A stretch of 64,000 nucleotides of DNA from Dermacoccus nishinomiyaensis (GCF_900447535.1 NZ_UFXX01000001.1:496001-560000), one strand, 5' to 3'. Shown: positions 1 through 9,075, counted from the first letter of the stretch. The notes: a model not told the origin generated them from the sequence alone. Program-made: numbers and translations.

Positions 1-430
1 CCTGCACCGACCCGTCACCGCGCGTGCCCTCGGGGAACACGCCGACGACACCACCCGCCGCCAGGACGCCGCGCGCCGCCGTCATCGCCTCCCGGTCGGC
101 GCTGCGCTGCGTGACGGGGATCTGCCCGAGCCGCGTCAGCAGCGTCCCGAGCGGGCCGACGAAGTACGCACGCTTGACGAGGAAGTGCGCCGGGCGCGGC
201 ACGAGCGACGCGGCCAGCGGGCCGTCGATGACGCCGATATGATTCGCGACCACGACGACGGGGCCGTCAGTCGGCACGTTCTCGCGCCCGGTCACCTCGA
301 GGCGGTACAGCGCACCGAACAGGCCCTCGACGGCGGGACGCAATCGGCGCATGAGCCTCTCACACGCGGACGGATCGCGCGGCGTCGAATCACGCGACGC
401 GGCATCCTCGACGTCACGACGCGGGAACAT
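1..430 (-). CDS. 1-acyl-glycerol-3-phosphate acyltransferase family protein (PlsC-like), 3' end missing
   Basis: Only the first 143 residues are inside the window; the C-terminus lies beyond base 1. The acyltransferase motif NHIGVID (residues 63-69, catalytic His-Asp of the HX4D box) and the substrate-binding FPEGTR (132-137) are both present, so this is a lysophospholipid acyltransferase that transfers an acyl group from acyl-CoA or acyl-ACP at the membrane. The ATG at 430 shares one base with the TGA of cmk, so the two genes are translationally coupled. In many actinobacteria a PlsC-like gene follows cmk. The exact acyl acceptor cannot be read from this part. Confidence 0.85.
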   Translation of the reverse strand, partial: MFPRRDVEDAASRDSTPRDPSACERLMRRLRPAVEGLFGALYRLEVTGRENVPTDGPVVVVANHIGVIDGPLAASLVPRPAHFLVKRAYFVGPLGTLLTRLGQIPVTQRSADREAMTAARGVLAAGGVVGVFPEGTRGDGSVQ

Positions 431-1125
431 CAGCCGCGCGCCCGTTCGACGAGCGTCAGCACCGCCTCGACGGACTGCTGGAACGTCAGGTCGCTGGTGT
501 CGAGCGTGACGACCCCGTCCGCAGCGCTCATGAACGACGAGACGGTCGAGTCGGCCTTGTCGCGGTCGACGATCTGCGTCCGCGTCGCCGCGATGGCGGC
601 ATCGTCCGCGCCGCCGTGCAGCTCCTTCGAGCGGCGCGCGAGCCGTGCGGCCTCGCTCGCGACCATGAGGATGCGCACGTCCGCGTCGGGCGCGACGACC
701 GTCGTGATGTCGCGCCCCTCGGCGACGACGCCACCCTGGTCCGCGGCGATCTGCGCCATCAGCTCACGCTGACGCTGCTGCAGCTTCGGGCGCACCTGCA
801 GGTTGGTCGCGACCTTCGAGACGACCTCGGCGATGCGCGTCGTGCGGATGTCCGTGTCGATGCGCGTACCCCCCATGCTGATCGACGGCGCGCTCGGGTC
901 GGTGCCCATCTCGAGCGGCATCGCGGTGACGGCTTCCGCGACGGCGCCCAGGTCGTCGAGGTCGATGCCCCGATCGAGGCAGTACCAGGTGAGCGCGCGA
1001 TACATCGCGCCCGTGTCGAGGTAGCCGATGCCGAGGTGCGCCGCCACCTTCTTGCTCACACTCGACTTGCCCGAACCTGAGGGCCCGTCGATCGCTACCC
1101 GGATGCCGTTCGCCACGCTCGTCAT
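430..1125 (-). CDS. cmk: Cytidylate kinase
   Basis: 231 residues, the usual length. The N-terminus carries the P-loop GPSGSGKSS at about residues 14-22 and GYLDTGAMYRA follows, both typical of CMP/dCMP kinase. It phosphorylates CMP and dCMP with ATP in pyrimidine salvage. The frame is open far upstream, but that part is arginine-rich and overlaps tyrA; the ATG at 1125 starts exactly at the family N-terminus. There is no clear Shine-Dalgarno sequence. A TAGAAT box 8 nt upstream suggests a leaderless mRNA in addition to operon read-through from tyrA, 11 bp away. Confidence 0.95.
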   Translation of the reverse strand: MTSVANGIRVAIDGPSGSGKSSVSKKVAAHLGIGYLDTGAMYRALTWYCLDRGIDLDDLGAVAEAVTAMPLEMGTDPSAPSISMGGTRIDTDIRTTRIAEVVSKVATNLQVRPKLQQRQRELMAQIAADQGGVVAEGRDITTVVAPDADVRILMVASEAARLARRSKELHGGADDAAIAATRTQIVDRDKADSTVSSFMSAADGVVTLDTSDLTFQQSVEAVLTLVERARG

Positions 1126-1133
1126 GAACGCAG

Positions 1134-1139
1134 ATTCTA
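1134..1139 (-). promoter_or_regulatory. Candidate -10 box of a leaderless cmk promoter
   Basis: On the minus strand TAGAAT fits the actinobacterial TANNNT -10 consensus and ends 8 nt before the cmk ATG. Its first three bases are the tyrA stop codon. Inference only; no -35 element is evident. Confidence 0.4.
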
Positions 1140-2369
1140 GGCGGTCTCGACGAGGTGGGCGGCCCACCCCCGCGCGCTGAGCGCGCTGACGAGGGTCTGA
1201 GCGCGCAGCGGCACGACGCTGAGCTCGAGCAGACCGGCGGCGACGGCGTCGTCGTGCTCGAGGCGCATGTCCTCGACGCTGATGCCGGTCTCCCCCACGT
1301 CCGTGAACACGCGACCGAGCGCACCCGGCTCGTCGGGGATGACGACGGCGACGCTCGCGTACGCCTGCGCCGGCGCGCCGTGCTTGCCCGGGATGCGCGC
1401 ACGACCCTCCTGGCCACCAGCGATCGTCTGCGCGAGCACGGCCCGGGGGCCGGGGGTGGCGGGAGCGGCAACCGCATCGCGGATACCGACGGCATCCTGT
1501 GTCACGGGGGTGGCCGGTGGAGTGACGGCAACCGACGTGCTGCCTACGACCGCCGCATCGGCCAGGCCACGCGTACCGCCCGATGCATCGCCCCCGGACG
1601 TGATGACCGACAGGGCGTGAATGACATCGTCGAGCGAGGCGCGCACCCCTTCGAGCAACGGCAGCACTGCAGCCGCGTTGCCGGCGAGGATCTGCGTCCA
1701 CAGCATCGGGTCGCTCGCCGCGATGCGCGTGACGTCGCGCACGCCCTGCCCGCTGAGAGCGACGGCGTCGTCGGGCAGCTCACGCAGCTGCGCGGCGACG
1801 AGGCTCGCGGCGACCTGCGGCACGTGCGAGACGGCGGCGACGGCCTCGTCGTGCGCGGCAGGGCTCATCGTGACGACGTGTGCCCCGCAGACCTGCGCGA
1901 CGGCTGTCACGTCGGCGACGCGGGCGTCGTCCGCGCCGTCAGGGCAGATGACCCAGGTGCGCCCCTCGAACAGGTCGGAGCGCGCCGCGACCGCGCCGCT
2001 GCGCTCACGACCGGCCATCGGATGCCCCGGCACGAAGCGGCGCCGCTCGGCGCCGCAGCGTCGTGCCACCCCTTCGACGACGACGTTCTTCACGCTCGTC
2101 ACATCCGTCACGGTGGCGTCCGGCCACGCTGTGAGCTCCGCGGCGACGACGTCGACGACCACGTCAGGCGGCGCGGCGACGACGACGAGGTCGGGCGCCT
2201 CGTCCTGGGCGTGCGCGACGCGGCCGGCGCCCATGTCGGAGGCGAGCGCCGCCGCCGTCGGCGAGGTGTCGGCGAGGGTGACGTCGACGCCTCGCGCCTG
2301 CAGCGCGAGCGCCAGCGACGTGCCGAGCAGGCCGGTGCCGACGACGCGCACGCGCTGCGGCAGTGTCAC
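1137..2369 (-). CDS. tyrA: Prephenate dehydrogenase with C-terminal ACT domain
   Basis: 410 residues. An N-terminal NAD(P)-binding Rossmann fold starts with GTGLLGTS (about residues 11-18); the central part has GHPMAGRERSG, the conserved helical-domain motif around the prephenate site. The last roughly 85 residues form an ACT domain (VVIPDEPGALGRVFTDVG), which usually senses tyrosine or another amino acid. It oxidatively decarboxylates prephenate in tyrosine synthesis. An Ala/Thr/Pro-rich linker of about 60 residues separates the two parts. The start overlaps the rluB stop by ATGA, so it is in the scpA-scpB-rluB operon. Confidence 0.93.
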   Translation of the reverse strand: MTLPQRVRVVGTGLLGTSLALALQARGVDVTLADTSPTAAALASDMGAGRVAHAQDEAPDLVVVAAPPDVVVDVVAAELTAWPDATVTDVTSVKNVVVEGVARRCGAERRRFVPGHPMAGRERSGAVAARSDLFEGRTWVICPDGADDARVADVTAVAQVCGAHVVTMSPAAHDEAVAAVSHVPQVAASLVAAQLRELPDDAVALSGQGVRDVTRIAASDPMLWTQILAGNAAAVLPLLEGVRASLDDVIHALSVITSGGDASGGTRGLADAAVVGSTSVAVTPPATPVTQDAVGIRDAVAAPATPGPRAVLAQTIAGGQEGRARIPGKHGAPAQAYASVAVVIPDEPGALGRVFTDVGETGISVEDMRLEHDDAVAAGLLELSVVPLRAQTLVSALSARGWAAHLVETA

Positions 2370-3277
2370 AGACCGGCAGCCTTGTACAGGCCGGCGACCT
2401 CGCGCTTGTTGAGCGGCCGCATCTTGCCGGGGCGCAGATCACCGACCTTCACGGGCCCGACCTGCGGGCGCGCGAGCGCGATGACGGGGTGACCGACCTC
2501 GTCGAACATGCGACGCACGATGCGGTTGCGGCCCTCGTGCAGCACGATCTCGACCAGGGCCATGCCCGGCTGAGAGTCGACGACCTTGAACGAGTCGACG
2601 GCGGCCGGGCCGTCCTCGAGCTCGATGCCCTCGCGCATCCGCTTGCCGAGGTCGCGCGGCACCGGGCCGGGGATCGTCGCGAGGTAGACCTTCTCGACGC
2701 CGTAGCGCGGGTGCTGCAGGCGGTTGGCGAGGTTGCCGTCATTCGTCAGCAGCAGCAGACCCTCGGTGTCGTAGTCGAGTCGGCCGACGTGGAACAGGCG
2801 CTCGGTGCGCCCCTCGAGGTACTCACCGACGCACGGGCGACCCTCTTCGTCCTGCATCGTCGACACGACACCCGTGGGCTTGTTGAAGGCGAGGTAGACG
2901 AGCGTGTCGTCGAGCTGGATGCGGTCGCCGTCGACGTGGATGACGGCGCTCTCGGGGTCGATGCGCGTGCCCAGTTCGGTGACGACCTGGCCGTCGACCT
3001 CGACTCGACCCTCGGCGATGAGGTTCTCGCAGTGGCGTCGCGAACCGACGCCGGCCTGCGCGAGCACCTTCTGCAGACGCGTGCCCTCCTCGACGTGCAC
3101 GTCGCGCGTCGCGGCCTTCGGTGCACGCTCTCGCGGCGGGGCGACCGGCTGCCCGCTCTTCGTCGTGCCGATGCCGAGGACGTCGGCCTCGTAACGGCTG
3201 ACGCCGCCGCCGGAGCCGCGGTTGACGCGGCTGCTTCGGTTGTCGCGCTGACCCTGACGGGGTTTCCTGGAGTTCAT
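2366..3277 (-). CDS. rluB: 23S rRNA pseudouridine synthase RluB-type
   Basis: 303 residues. A basic, glycine-rich N-terminal tail of about 65 residues is followed by an S4 RNA-binding domain (RLQKVLAQAGVGSRRHCENL) and the RsuA/RluB catalytic domain with GRLDYDTEGLLLLTNDG, which contains the catalytic aspartate. It isomerises a uridine in 23S rRNA helix 80-90 or a related rRNA site. The ATG at 3277 overlaps the scpB stop (ATGA); the frame remains open upstream, but that stretch merely shadows scpB. The scpA-scpB-rluB-cmk order is conserved in actinobacteria. Confidence 0.92.
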   Translation of the reverse strand: MNSRKPRQGQRDNRSSRVNRGSGGGVSRYEADVLGIGTTKSGQPVAPPRERAPKAATRDVHVEEGTRLQKVLAQAGVGSRRHCENLIAEGRVEVDGQVVTELGTRIDPESAVIHVDGDRIQLDDTLVYLAFNKPTGVVSTMQDEEGRPCVGEYLEGRTERLFHVGRLDYDTEGLLLLTNDGNLANRLQHPRYGVEKVYLATIPGPVPRDLGKRMREGIELEDGPAAVDSFKVVDSQPGMALVEIVLHEGRNRIVRRMFDEVGHPVIALARPQVGPVKVGDLRPGKMRPLNKREVAGLYKAAGL

Positions 3278-3897
3278 CCGTGTCCTTGTTCCACTAGTTC
3301 GTCGATGATGGCGGCGTCCGGCAGGTAGGGCGCCAGCGGGGGAAGCTCGTCCAGCGAGCCAAGCCCGAGCCGCTCGAGAAAGGTTGGGGTGGTGCCGTAG
3401 AGCGTCGCGCCCGTCTCGGGGTCGTCGCCGACCTCCGTGACGAGCCCACGCGTGAGCAGGGTGCGGGTCACGCCGTCGACGTTGACGCCGCGGATGGCGC
3501 CGACGCGCGAACGCGAGATCGGCTGCCGGTAGGCGATGACGGCGAGCGTCTCGAGTGCCGCCTGCGTCAGCTTGGCCTGCTGCCCACCCCGCAGGAACGT
3601 CTCGACGGCATCCGCGTAGGCCGGCCGCGAGTACATGCGCCACGTGCCGTCGACCTCGCGCAGGGTGAACCCCCGCTGCTGGGCGCGGTATTCCACCTCG
3701 AGGCCCTCGAGGTTGGCGCGCACCTCGCTCTCGCCGACGCCGAAGGCCGCGGCGAGATCGGCCACCGAGACGGGCTCGTCGACGACCATCAGCACCGCTT
3801 CGAGCGTCGATCGCAAGCCGCCGGGCAGGTGGTGCACGACGACCGGCTCGCGGGCGCCCCGCGCCGGTGGTTGCGCCGTCGTATCGTGCGTCGTCAT
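3274..3897 (-). CDS. scpB: SMC-associated segregation and condensation protein ScpB
   Basis: 207 residues, the expected size. It consists of two winged-helix domains; the stretches LRSTLEAVLMVVDEPVS and AALETLAVIAYRQPISR are family hallmarks. ScpB dimers bind ScpA and, with SMC, form the condensin-like complex that organises and separates the chromosome. The gene ends in an ATGA overlap with rluB. A gap of 111 bp separates it from scpA, longer than the other gaps in this operon; only low-complexity frames are seen there. Confidence 0.95.
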   Translation of the reverse strand: MTTHDTTAQPPARGAREPVVVHHLPGGLRSTLEAVLMVVDEPVSVADLAAAFGVGESEVRANLEGLEVEYRAQQRGFTLREVDGTWRMYSRPAYADAVETFLRGGQQAKLTQAALETLAVIAYRQPISRSRVGAIRGVNVDGVTRTLLTRGLVTEVGDDPETGATLYGTTPTFLERLGLGSLDELPPLAPYLPDAAIIDELVEQGHG

Positions 3898-4008
3898 GCG
3901 TTCACCTCCTCCTGCTCCGGGCCGTCGTCGGCGCGGGTCGTTCGTCTCGTGTCCCCACCCATGAGTCGTCGCAGCGCGGCGAAGTGTGAGGTCGCTCGTG
4001 TCATTGTC

Positions 4009-4965
4009 TCAGGACGCAGCGTCATCGCTCGCGCCCACGCCGCCCGAGCCCGGCTCGGCGTCGTACTCGTCAGAGACGAGGATGCGCGCATCGGGCGCCG
4101 CGACCCAGCGCACGGTGAGCGGCCGCAGGTGCTCGGCCTGCTCGAACGCGATCGCGGCCTCCTTGAACAGTTCGAGGATGGCGAGGAAACGCCCGACGAC
4201 GACGAGGTTGTGCTCCGCGTCCGCGACGAGCTGCGCGAACGTCAGCTCACCACCGCGTCGCAGCTTGCTCGTCACGATGCGCGCCTGCTCACGCACGCTG
4301 ACTTGCACGGCGTGCAGGTGGTCGACGTCGACGCTCGGCGGCGCCTTGGGCGTCAGCGCCCGCGCGGCGACGGCCGCGAGCTGCTCGGGCGTCACCGTCA
4401 TGACGAGCTCAGGCAGTAGCCCCGAGAAGCGTTCCTCCAACCCGGCCTGACGTGCGACGAGACGCCCGTCGCTCTCCATCCGATCGGCCAGGAACTGCGC
4501 CATGTCCTTGAACGCCCGGTACTGCAGCAGCCGGGCGAACAGCAGGTCGCGCGCTTCGATGAGCTCGAAGTCCTCCTCGTCGGAGCCGCCGAGGTTCGGC
4601 AACAGCCGCGCTGCCTTGATGTCGAGCAGCGTCGCGGCGATGAGGAGGAACTCGGTCGCCTGCGACAGATCCCACTCGTCACTCGCCTCGCGGGCCGCCC
4701 TGATGTGCGCGATGAACTCGTCCGTCACCTGCGACAACGAGATCTGCGTGACGTCGAGACGATGCTTCGCGATGAGGCCCAGCAGCAGGTCGAACGGTCC
4801 GTCGAACACCTCGCCCAGGTGGACGTGGAACGGCGTCGCCGCCGCACGCCGCGTCAGGACGCCGCCGGGTGCGCTCGCCGTCGACGCTGCCGTCGGCCCA
4901 GAGGTCGTGACCGCCACTGCCGATGCGGGCGCGTCGCCGACGGGCTCGGCCTCGGTCGCCGTCAT
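4009..4965 (-). CDS. scpA: Segregation and condensation protein ScpA
   Basis: 318 residues. The kleisin N-terminus is recognisable as FDGPFDLLLGLIAKHRLDVTQ at about residue 54 onward, and the C-terminal winged-helix region carries FLAILELFKEAAIAFEQ. ScpA bridges SMC heads and binds ScpB. About 45 Ala/Thr/Pro-rich residues precede the family domain, so the true start could be further inside; the chosen ATG lies 11 bp after the parA-like stop. parA-scpA-scpB is the usual actinobacterial order. Confidence 0.93.
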   Translation of the reverse strand: MTATEAEPVGDAPASAVAVTTSGPTAASTASAPGGVLTRRAAATPFHVHLGEVFDGPFDLLLGLIAKHRLDVTQISLSQVTDEFIAHIRAAREASDEWDLSQATEFLLIAATLLDIKAARLLPNLGGSDEEDFELIEARDLLFARLLQYRAFKDMAQFLADRMESDGRLVARQAGLEERFSGLLPELVMTVTPEQLAAVAARALTPKAPPSVDVDHLHAVQVSVREQARIVTSKLRRGGELTFAQLVADAEHNLVVVGRFLAILELFKEAAIAFEQAEHLRPLTVRWVAAPDARILVSDEYDAEPGSGGVGASDDAAS

Positions 4966-4976
4966 CGGCGTGCGGC

Positions 4977-5894
4977 TCAGGGAGCCCCGCCGCGCGAGAT
5001 GAGCTCGCGCGCGAGCTGGCGGTACGACTCCGCGGCACCATGCCCGGAGGCGTACTGCGTGATCGGCTCGGCCGCAAGCGTCGCGTCGGGGAACTTGACG
5101 GTCCGCGAGATGACGGTGTGGAACACCTTGTCGCCGAAGTGGTCGACGACGGAGCGGACGACGTCGCGGCTGTGCAGGGTGCGCCCGTCGTACATCGTCG
5201 CGAGGATGCCGTCGATCTCCAGGCGCGGGTTGAGCCGATCCTGCACCTTCTCGATCGTCTCGACGAGCAGCGCTACGCCGCGCATCGCGAAGAATTCGGC
5301 CTCGAGCGGGATGACGACGCCGTGCGACGCCGTCAGCGCGTTGACGGTCAGCAGACCGAGCGACGGCTGGCAGTCGATGAGGATGACGTCGTACTCGTCC
5401 GCGACGCTGCGCAGGACGCGCGCGAGCACCATCTCGCGGGCGACCTCACCGACGAGCTGCACCTCCGCGGCCGACAGGTCGATGTTGGCGGGCAGCACAT
5501 CGAGGTTGTGCACCCGCGTCGTCTGGATGACGTCGTGCGCGTCGTGGCCGCGCTCGACGAGCAGGTTGTAGATCGTCACGTCGAGATCCTGCGAGCGCAC
5601 GCCGAGGCCGACGGACAAGGCTCCCTGCGGGTCGAAGTCGACGAGCAGGACGCGGCGGCCGTATTCGGCCAGGGCGGCGCCCAGGTTGATCGTCGACGTC
5701 GTCTTGCCGACGCCGCCCTTCTGGTTGCACATCGAGATGATGCGCGCGGGGCCGTGCGACTCGAGAGGTCGAGGCGTCGGGAAGCCGGGCAGGGGTCGAC
5801 CGGTTGGACCCCACTGGCCCGTCGCGTCGATTCCCGGCAAACGGTCAAGTCGAACGTTAGAGTTCGTCGACTTCTGTGAACTCTCGGAAGTCAC
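4977..5894 (-). CDS. ParA-family chromosome partitioning ATPase (scpA-linked)
   Basis: 305 residues. The deviant Walker A motif KGGVGKTT is preceded by ISMCNQ, and the Walker B-type VILIDCQPSLGLLTVNAL follows, both typical of ParA/Soj ATPases. The N-terminal 50 residues are Ser/Asn-rich and less GC-biased than the neighbours. The start is a GTG with GGAGG 7 nt upstream. Its place directly before scpA matches Rv1708 of Mycobacterium tuberculosis and suggests a role in chromosome organisation; no parB is adjacent, so it is probably not the oriC-linked ParA. Confidence 0.9.
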   Translation of the reverse strand: MTSESSQKSTNSNVRLDRLPGIDATGQWGPTGRPLPGFPTPRPLESHGPARIISMCNQKGGVGKTTSTINLGAALAEYGRRVLLVDFDPQGALSVGLGVRSQDLDVTIYNLLVERGHDAHDVIQTTRVHNLDVLPANIDLSAAEVQLVGEVAREMVLARVLRSVADEYDVILIDCQPSLGLLTVNALTASHGVVIPLEAEFFAMRGVALLVETIEKVQDRLNPRLEIDGILATMYDGRTLHSRDVVRSVVDHFGDKVFHTVISRTVKFPDATLAAEPITQYASGHGAAESYRQLARELISRGGAP

Positions 5895-5922
5895 TCGAAA
5901 GCCTCCACTGATAGTTGAGCGT

Positions 5923-5937
5923 TTGGCATCACGCCAA
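5923..5937. promoter_or_regulatory. TTGGC-N5-GCCAA palindrome upstream of the parA-like gene
   Basis: TTGGCATCACGCCAA is a perfect 5-bp inverted repeat with a 5-bp centre, about 30 bp before the GTG of the parA-like gene. On the minus strand TTGGCG could serve as a -35 element with TATCAG 18 bp later as -10, so the palindrome would overlap the promoter. Operator function is inferred. Confidence 0.3.
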
Positions 5938-5994
5938 TCAGCACCAGATTAGCGCCCCGGGTGCGGCAACGCCCAAACCGTCGCCCGTCGACCG

Positions 5995-6930
5995 TCAGCG
6001 GGCGCGCGGATGCGCCGCCGCGAACGTCTCGCGCAACTGCTGCACCGACACCATCGTGTAGATCTGCGTCGTCGTCACCGAGGCATGGCCGAGAAGCTCT
6101 TGCACGACGCGCACGTCGGCGCCGCCTTCGAGCAGGTGCGTCGCATAGGAATGCCGCAGCGTGTGCGGCGAGATCTCGCCGTCGAGCCCGGCCACCTCGG
6201 CCGCGCGACGCACGAGCCCGAACACGCTCTGCCGGCTCAACCTGCCGCCGCGCTGATTGAGGAACACGGCAGCCCCGGCCTTGCCCTTCGCCGCAAGAGC
6301 AGGCCGCTCACGCGTCAAGTAGGAGCCGAGCGCGTCGGCGGCGTAGCGCCCGAGCGGGACGATGCGCTCCTTGCTGCCCTTGCCGAACAGTCGCAGCGAA
6401 CGCGACATCAGGTCGACGTCGTCGACGTCGAGCCCGACGACCTCACTCACGCGCGCACCGACCCCGTAGAGCACCTCGAGCAGCGCACGATCCCGGAGTG
6501 AACCGGCGTCCTCGCCATCGCCGGCAGCCGCGAGCAAACGTTCGACGTCAGCTAGAGGGATAGCCTTCGGGAGTTTGCGGGGCAACCTCGGCGGCGCGAC
6601 GTCCGTCGCCGCGTCGGGCGCGTCCGTCTCGAGCGAAACGAACGCATGGAGGCGGCGGACGGCGACGAGCGCGCGTGCCGCGGAACTGGCCGCCAGCGGC
6701 GGATGGCCCTGGCCGCCCTCACGCAGCGATCGCAGGAACGCCTCGACGCGCGCCTCCTCGACCCCGTCGAGCGAGGTGACGCCGGAGGCGGCGAGGTAGC
6801 CGAGGTAACGCGTGACGTCACGTCGATATGCCGCGAGCGTGTGCGGCGAGAGGCCCCGCTCGACGCGCAGGTGATGCAGCCACTGCGTCATCACCTGCGT
6901 CAGTTCGAGCGAGGGCTCCGGGGCGCTCAC
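5995..6930 (-). CDS. xerD: Site-specific tyrosine recombinase XerD
   Basis: 311 residues. It has an N-terminal SAM-like core-binding domain (HLRVERGLSPHTLAAYRRDV) and a C-terminal catalytic domain with the first Arg in GARVSE, the HTLRHSYATHLL box, LLGHASVTTTQIY and the Tyr nucleophile. XerC and XerD resolve chromosome dimers at dif near the terminus. The GTG start overlaps the hisS stop (GTGA), so the two genes are coupled. In mycobacteria xerD also lies near scpA and scpB, which supports this assignment over XerC or an integrase. Confidence 0.92.
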   Translation of the reverse strand: MSAPEPSLELTQVMTQWLHHLRVERGLSPHTLAAYRRDVTRYLGYLAASGVTSLDGVEEARVEAFLRSLREGGQGHPPLAASSAARALVAVRRLHAFVSLETDAPDAATDVAPPRLPRKLPKAIPLADVERLLAAAGDGEDAGSLRDRALLEVLYGVGARVSEVVGLDVDDVDLMSRSLRLFGKGSKERIVPLGRYAADALGSYLTRERPALAAKGKAGAAVFLNQRGGRLSRQSVFGLVRRAAEVAGLDGEISPHTLRHSYATHLLEGGADVRVVQELLGHASVTTTQIYTMVSVQQLRETFAAAHPRAR

Positions 6931-8276
6931 GACGCCGGTGACGCCTCGGCGACCTCGAGTCGCACCTGCTCGTCGGCCGCGGGGAGCACCCAGCTCGTCG
7001 CGTCCGCATCGAACTGCTCACCGCTGCGGATGTCCTTGATCTGGTCGCCGGTCTCCCCCGCGCCCGAGAACCAGACGTACGGGATGCCGCGACGGTCGGC
7101 GAACTGGATCTGCTTGCCGAACTTGGCGGCCTTCGGCGACACGAGCGTCGGGATGCCGCGCTCACGCAGTGCCGCCGCGATCCGCATCGACTCGGCGCGT
7201 GAGGTCTCGTCGTTGACGGCGACGAGCACGGCCGTCGGCGTCGGACGGCTCGTGCGCAGGCCGCCGTCACCGATGAGCTTCGCGAGCAGGCGCGAGACAC
7301 CGATCGACAGGCCGACGCCGGGGTAGGTCCTCTTGCCGTCACTCGCGAGCGAGTCGTAGCGCCCGCCGGAGCAGATCGAGCCGTAGCCCTCCTCGCCGAC
7401 AAGCTGCGTCTCGTAGACCGTGCCGGTGTAGTAATCGAGGCCGCGTGCGATCTTCAGCTCCGCGACGAGCAGACCGGGTGCGTGCTCGGCGGCCGTCTCG
7501 ACGACGACGCGTAGCTGCTCGAGGCCCTCCTCCAGCGTCGGGTGTTCGACGCCCAGCGCGCGCACCTGCTCGACGAAGGACGTATCGGGCGTCGAGATCG
7601 CCGCGAGGGCGAGGATCTTGTCGGCGGCGGCGTCTTCGACGCCTTCGGCGACGAGCAGCTCCTTGACCTTGGCCGGGCCGATCTTGTCGAGCTTGTCGAC
7701 GATGCGCAGCGTGCCGACGATGTCGTCGATGCCGAGCCCGCGGTAGAAGCCCTCGGGGATCTTGCGGTTGTTGACCTGGATGCGGAACTCACCGATCGGC
7801 AGCCGCTTGAACACGTCCGCGATGACGAGCGGCAGCTCGACCTCGTAGTGGAACGGCAGCTCCCCCACGTCGACGATGTCGATGTCGGCCTGGACGAACT
7901 CGCGGTAGCGCCCCGCCTGCGGGCGCTCGCCACGCCAGACCGGCTGGATCTGGTAGCGGCGGAACGGGAACGTCAGCTTGCCCGCGTTCTCGATGACGTA
8001 GCGGCTGAACGGCACCGTGAGGTCGAAGTGCAGGCCGAGGCCCGGCTCGGCCTTGTCGGCCTCGTCCGCAGCGAGGCGGCTGACGGCGTAGATCTCCTTG
8101 TCCGCGTCACCGCCCTTGCCCGTGAGGCGCACGACGGGCTCGACCGCGCGCGTGTTGATCGGCTCGAAACCGTGCAGCTCGAACACCTCACGGATGATGT
8201 CGAGCACCAGCTGCTCGGTGTAACGCTGCGCCGGCAGCCATTCGAGGAAGCCGGAGATGGGGGTCGGTTTGCTCAT
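6927..8276 (-). CDS. hisS: Histidine--tRNA ligase
   Basis: 449 residues. The class II core includes GLHFDLTVPFSRY (motif 2 region) and the HisRS-specific ARGLDYYTGTVYE; the C-terminal anticodon-binding domain spans about residues 340-430. It charges tRNA-His with histidine. The ATG overlaps the stop of the upstream metallo-hydrolase gene (ATGA), giving a three-gene coupled chain hydrolase-hisS-xerD. No T-box or other leader was seen. Confidence 0.95.
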   Translation of the reverse strand: MSKPTPISGFLEWLPAQRYTEQLVLDIIREVFELHGFEPINTRAVEPVVRLTGKGGDADKEIYAVSRLAADEADKAEPGLGLHFDLTVPFSRYVIENAGKLTFPFRRYQIQPVWRGERPQAGRYREFVQADIDIVDVGELPFHYEVELPLVIADVFKRLPIGEFRIQVNNRKIPEGFYRGLGIDDIVGTLRIVDKLDKIGPAKVKELLVAEGVEDAAADKILALAAISTPDTSFVEQVRALGVEHPTLEEGLEQLRVVVETAAEHAPGLLVAELKIARGLDYYTGTVYETQLVGEEGYGSICSGGRYDSLASDGKRTYPGVGLSIGVSRLLAKLIGDGGLRTSRPTPTAVLVAVNDETSRAESMRIAAALRERGIPTLVSPKAAKFGKQIQFADRRGIPYVWFSGAGETGDQIKDIRSGEQFDADATSWVLPAADEQVRLEVAEASPAS

Positions 8277-9016
8277 GCGCCAGATCCTTGGAGTGCTTGC
8301 AGGTACGGGTTGCTCACGCGCTCGCGCGCCATCGTGCTGGCCGGGCCGTGCCCGGGAAGGATGAGGGACGAATCAGGCAGCGGCAGCACCTTCGTGCGCA
8401 GGCTCTGCTGCATCGCCGCGTCGCTGCCGCCCTCGAGGTCGGTGCGTCCGATCGAGCCGGCGAACAGGACGTCCCCGGTGATGACGCTCTGGTTCACCGT
8501 CGCGGCGACGGCGTCGTCGAGCCCGTCGGGCACCTCGTCGACGGTGAACATGACGGAGCCCTCGGTGTGCCCCGGCGCGTGGGTGACGCCGAACGTCAGC
8601 CCCGCGAGTTCGAGGGGTTCGCCCTCGTGGATGGAGACGACCTTCTCGGGCTCGCGCCACGTCGCGCTCTTGCCGAACGACTGCTCGAGCATGCCGCGCA
8701 GCTGCGGGCCGAGCTGGTCGTAGGGGTTGACGAGGCGGTAGCGATCGTCGGCGTGGATGTGAGCGGCGATCTGCCCGCCGCACACCGGCGTCACGGAGAA
8801 GGTGTGGTCGAGATGGCCGTGCGTCAGCAGCACCGCCGTGGGCTTGAGATCGAGATCGCCGAGGACCTCGAACAGCTGGTCGGTGACGCCGATGCCCGGG
8901 TCGACGACGACGCACTCGCTGCCGCGTTCACGGGCGAAGACGTAGCAGTTCGTACCCATCGCGGCTGCGGGGAAAGAGACGGTCAACACGTACCCCAGCC
9001 TATCGGGCGCGCGCAC
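8273..9016 (-). CDS. MBL-fold metallo-hydrolase, glyoxalase II-like
   Basis: 247 residues from the first GTG. The metal-binding motif THGHLDH appears at about residues 65-71, and further His/Asp ligands occur in HAPGHTEG and LPGHGPAST, as in hydroxyacylglutathione hydrolase-like proteins. The substrate is unknown; in actinobacteria that lack glutathione it may act on another thioester. A second GTG at 8986, just before LTVSFPAAAMGTNCY, is an equally likely start because family similarity begins there. It is coupled to hisS by a 4-bp overlap, a common actinobacterial pairing. Confidence 0.85.
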   Translation of the reverse strand: MRAPDRLGYVLTVSFPAAAMGTNCYVFARERGSECVVVDPGIGVTDQLFEVLGDLDLKPTAVLLTHGHLDHTFSVTPVCGGQIAAHIHADDRYRLVNPYDQLGPQLRGMLEQSFGKSATWREPEKVVSIHEGEPLELAGLTFGVTHAPGHTEGSVMFTVDEVPDGLDDAVAATVNQSVITGDVLFAGSIGRTDLEGGSDAAMQQSLRTKVLPLPDSSLILPGHGPASTMARERVSNPYLQALQGSGA

Positions 9017-9075
9017 GGGCCGTCCGACCCAAGGAACGCCGGGCCGCTGCGGGCGCGCGGACGACCTCCTCCCCC

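Noticed and set aside
3894-4091. 65-codon frame between scpA and scpB on the minus strand
   Set aside because: Mostly antisense-frame overlap with scpA, no ribosome binding site, no similarity recognised.
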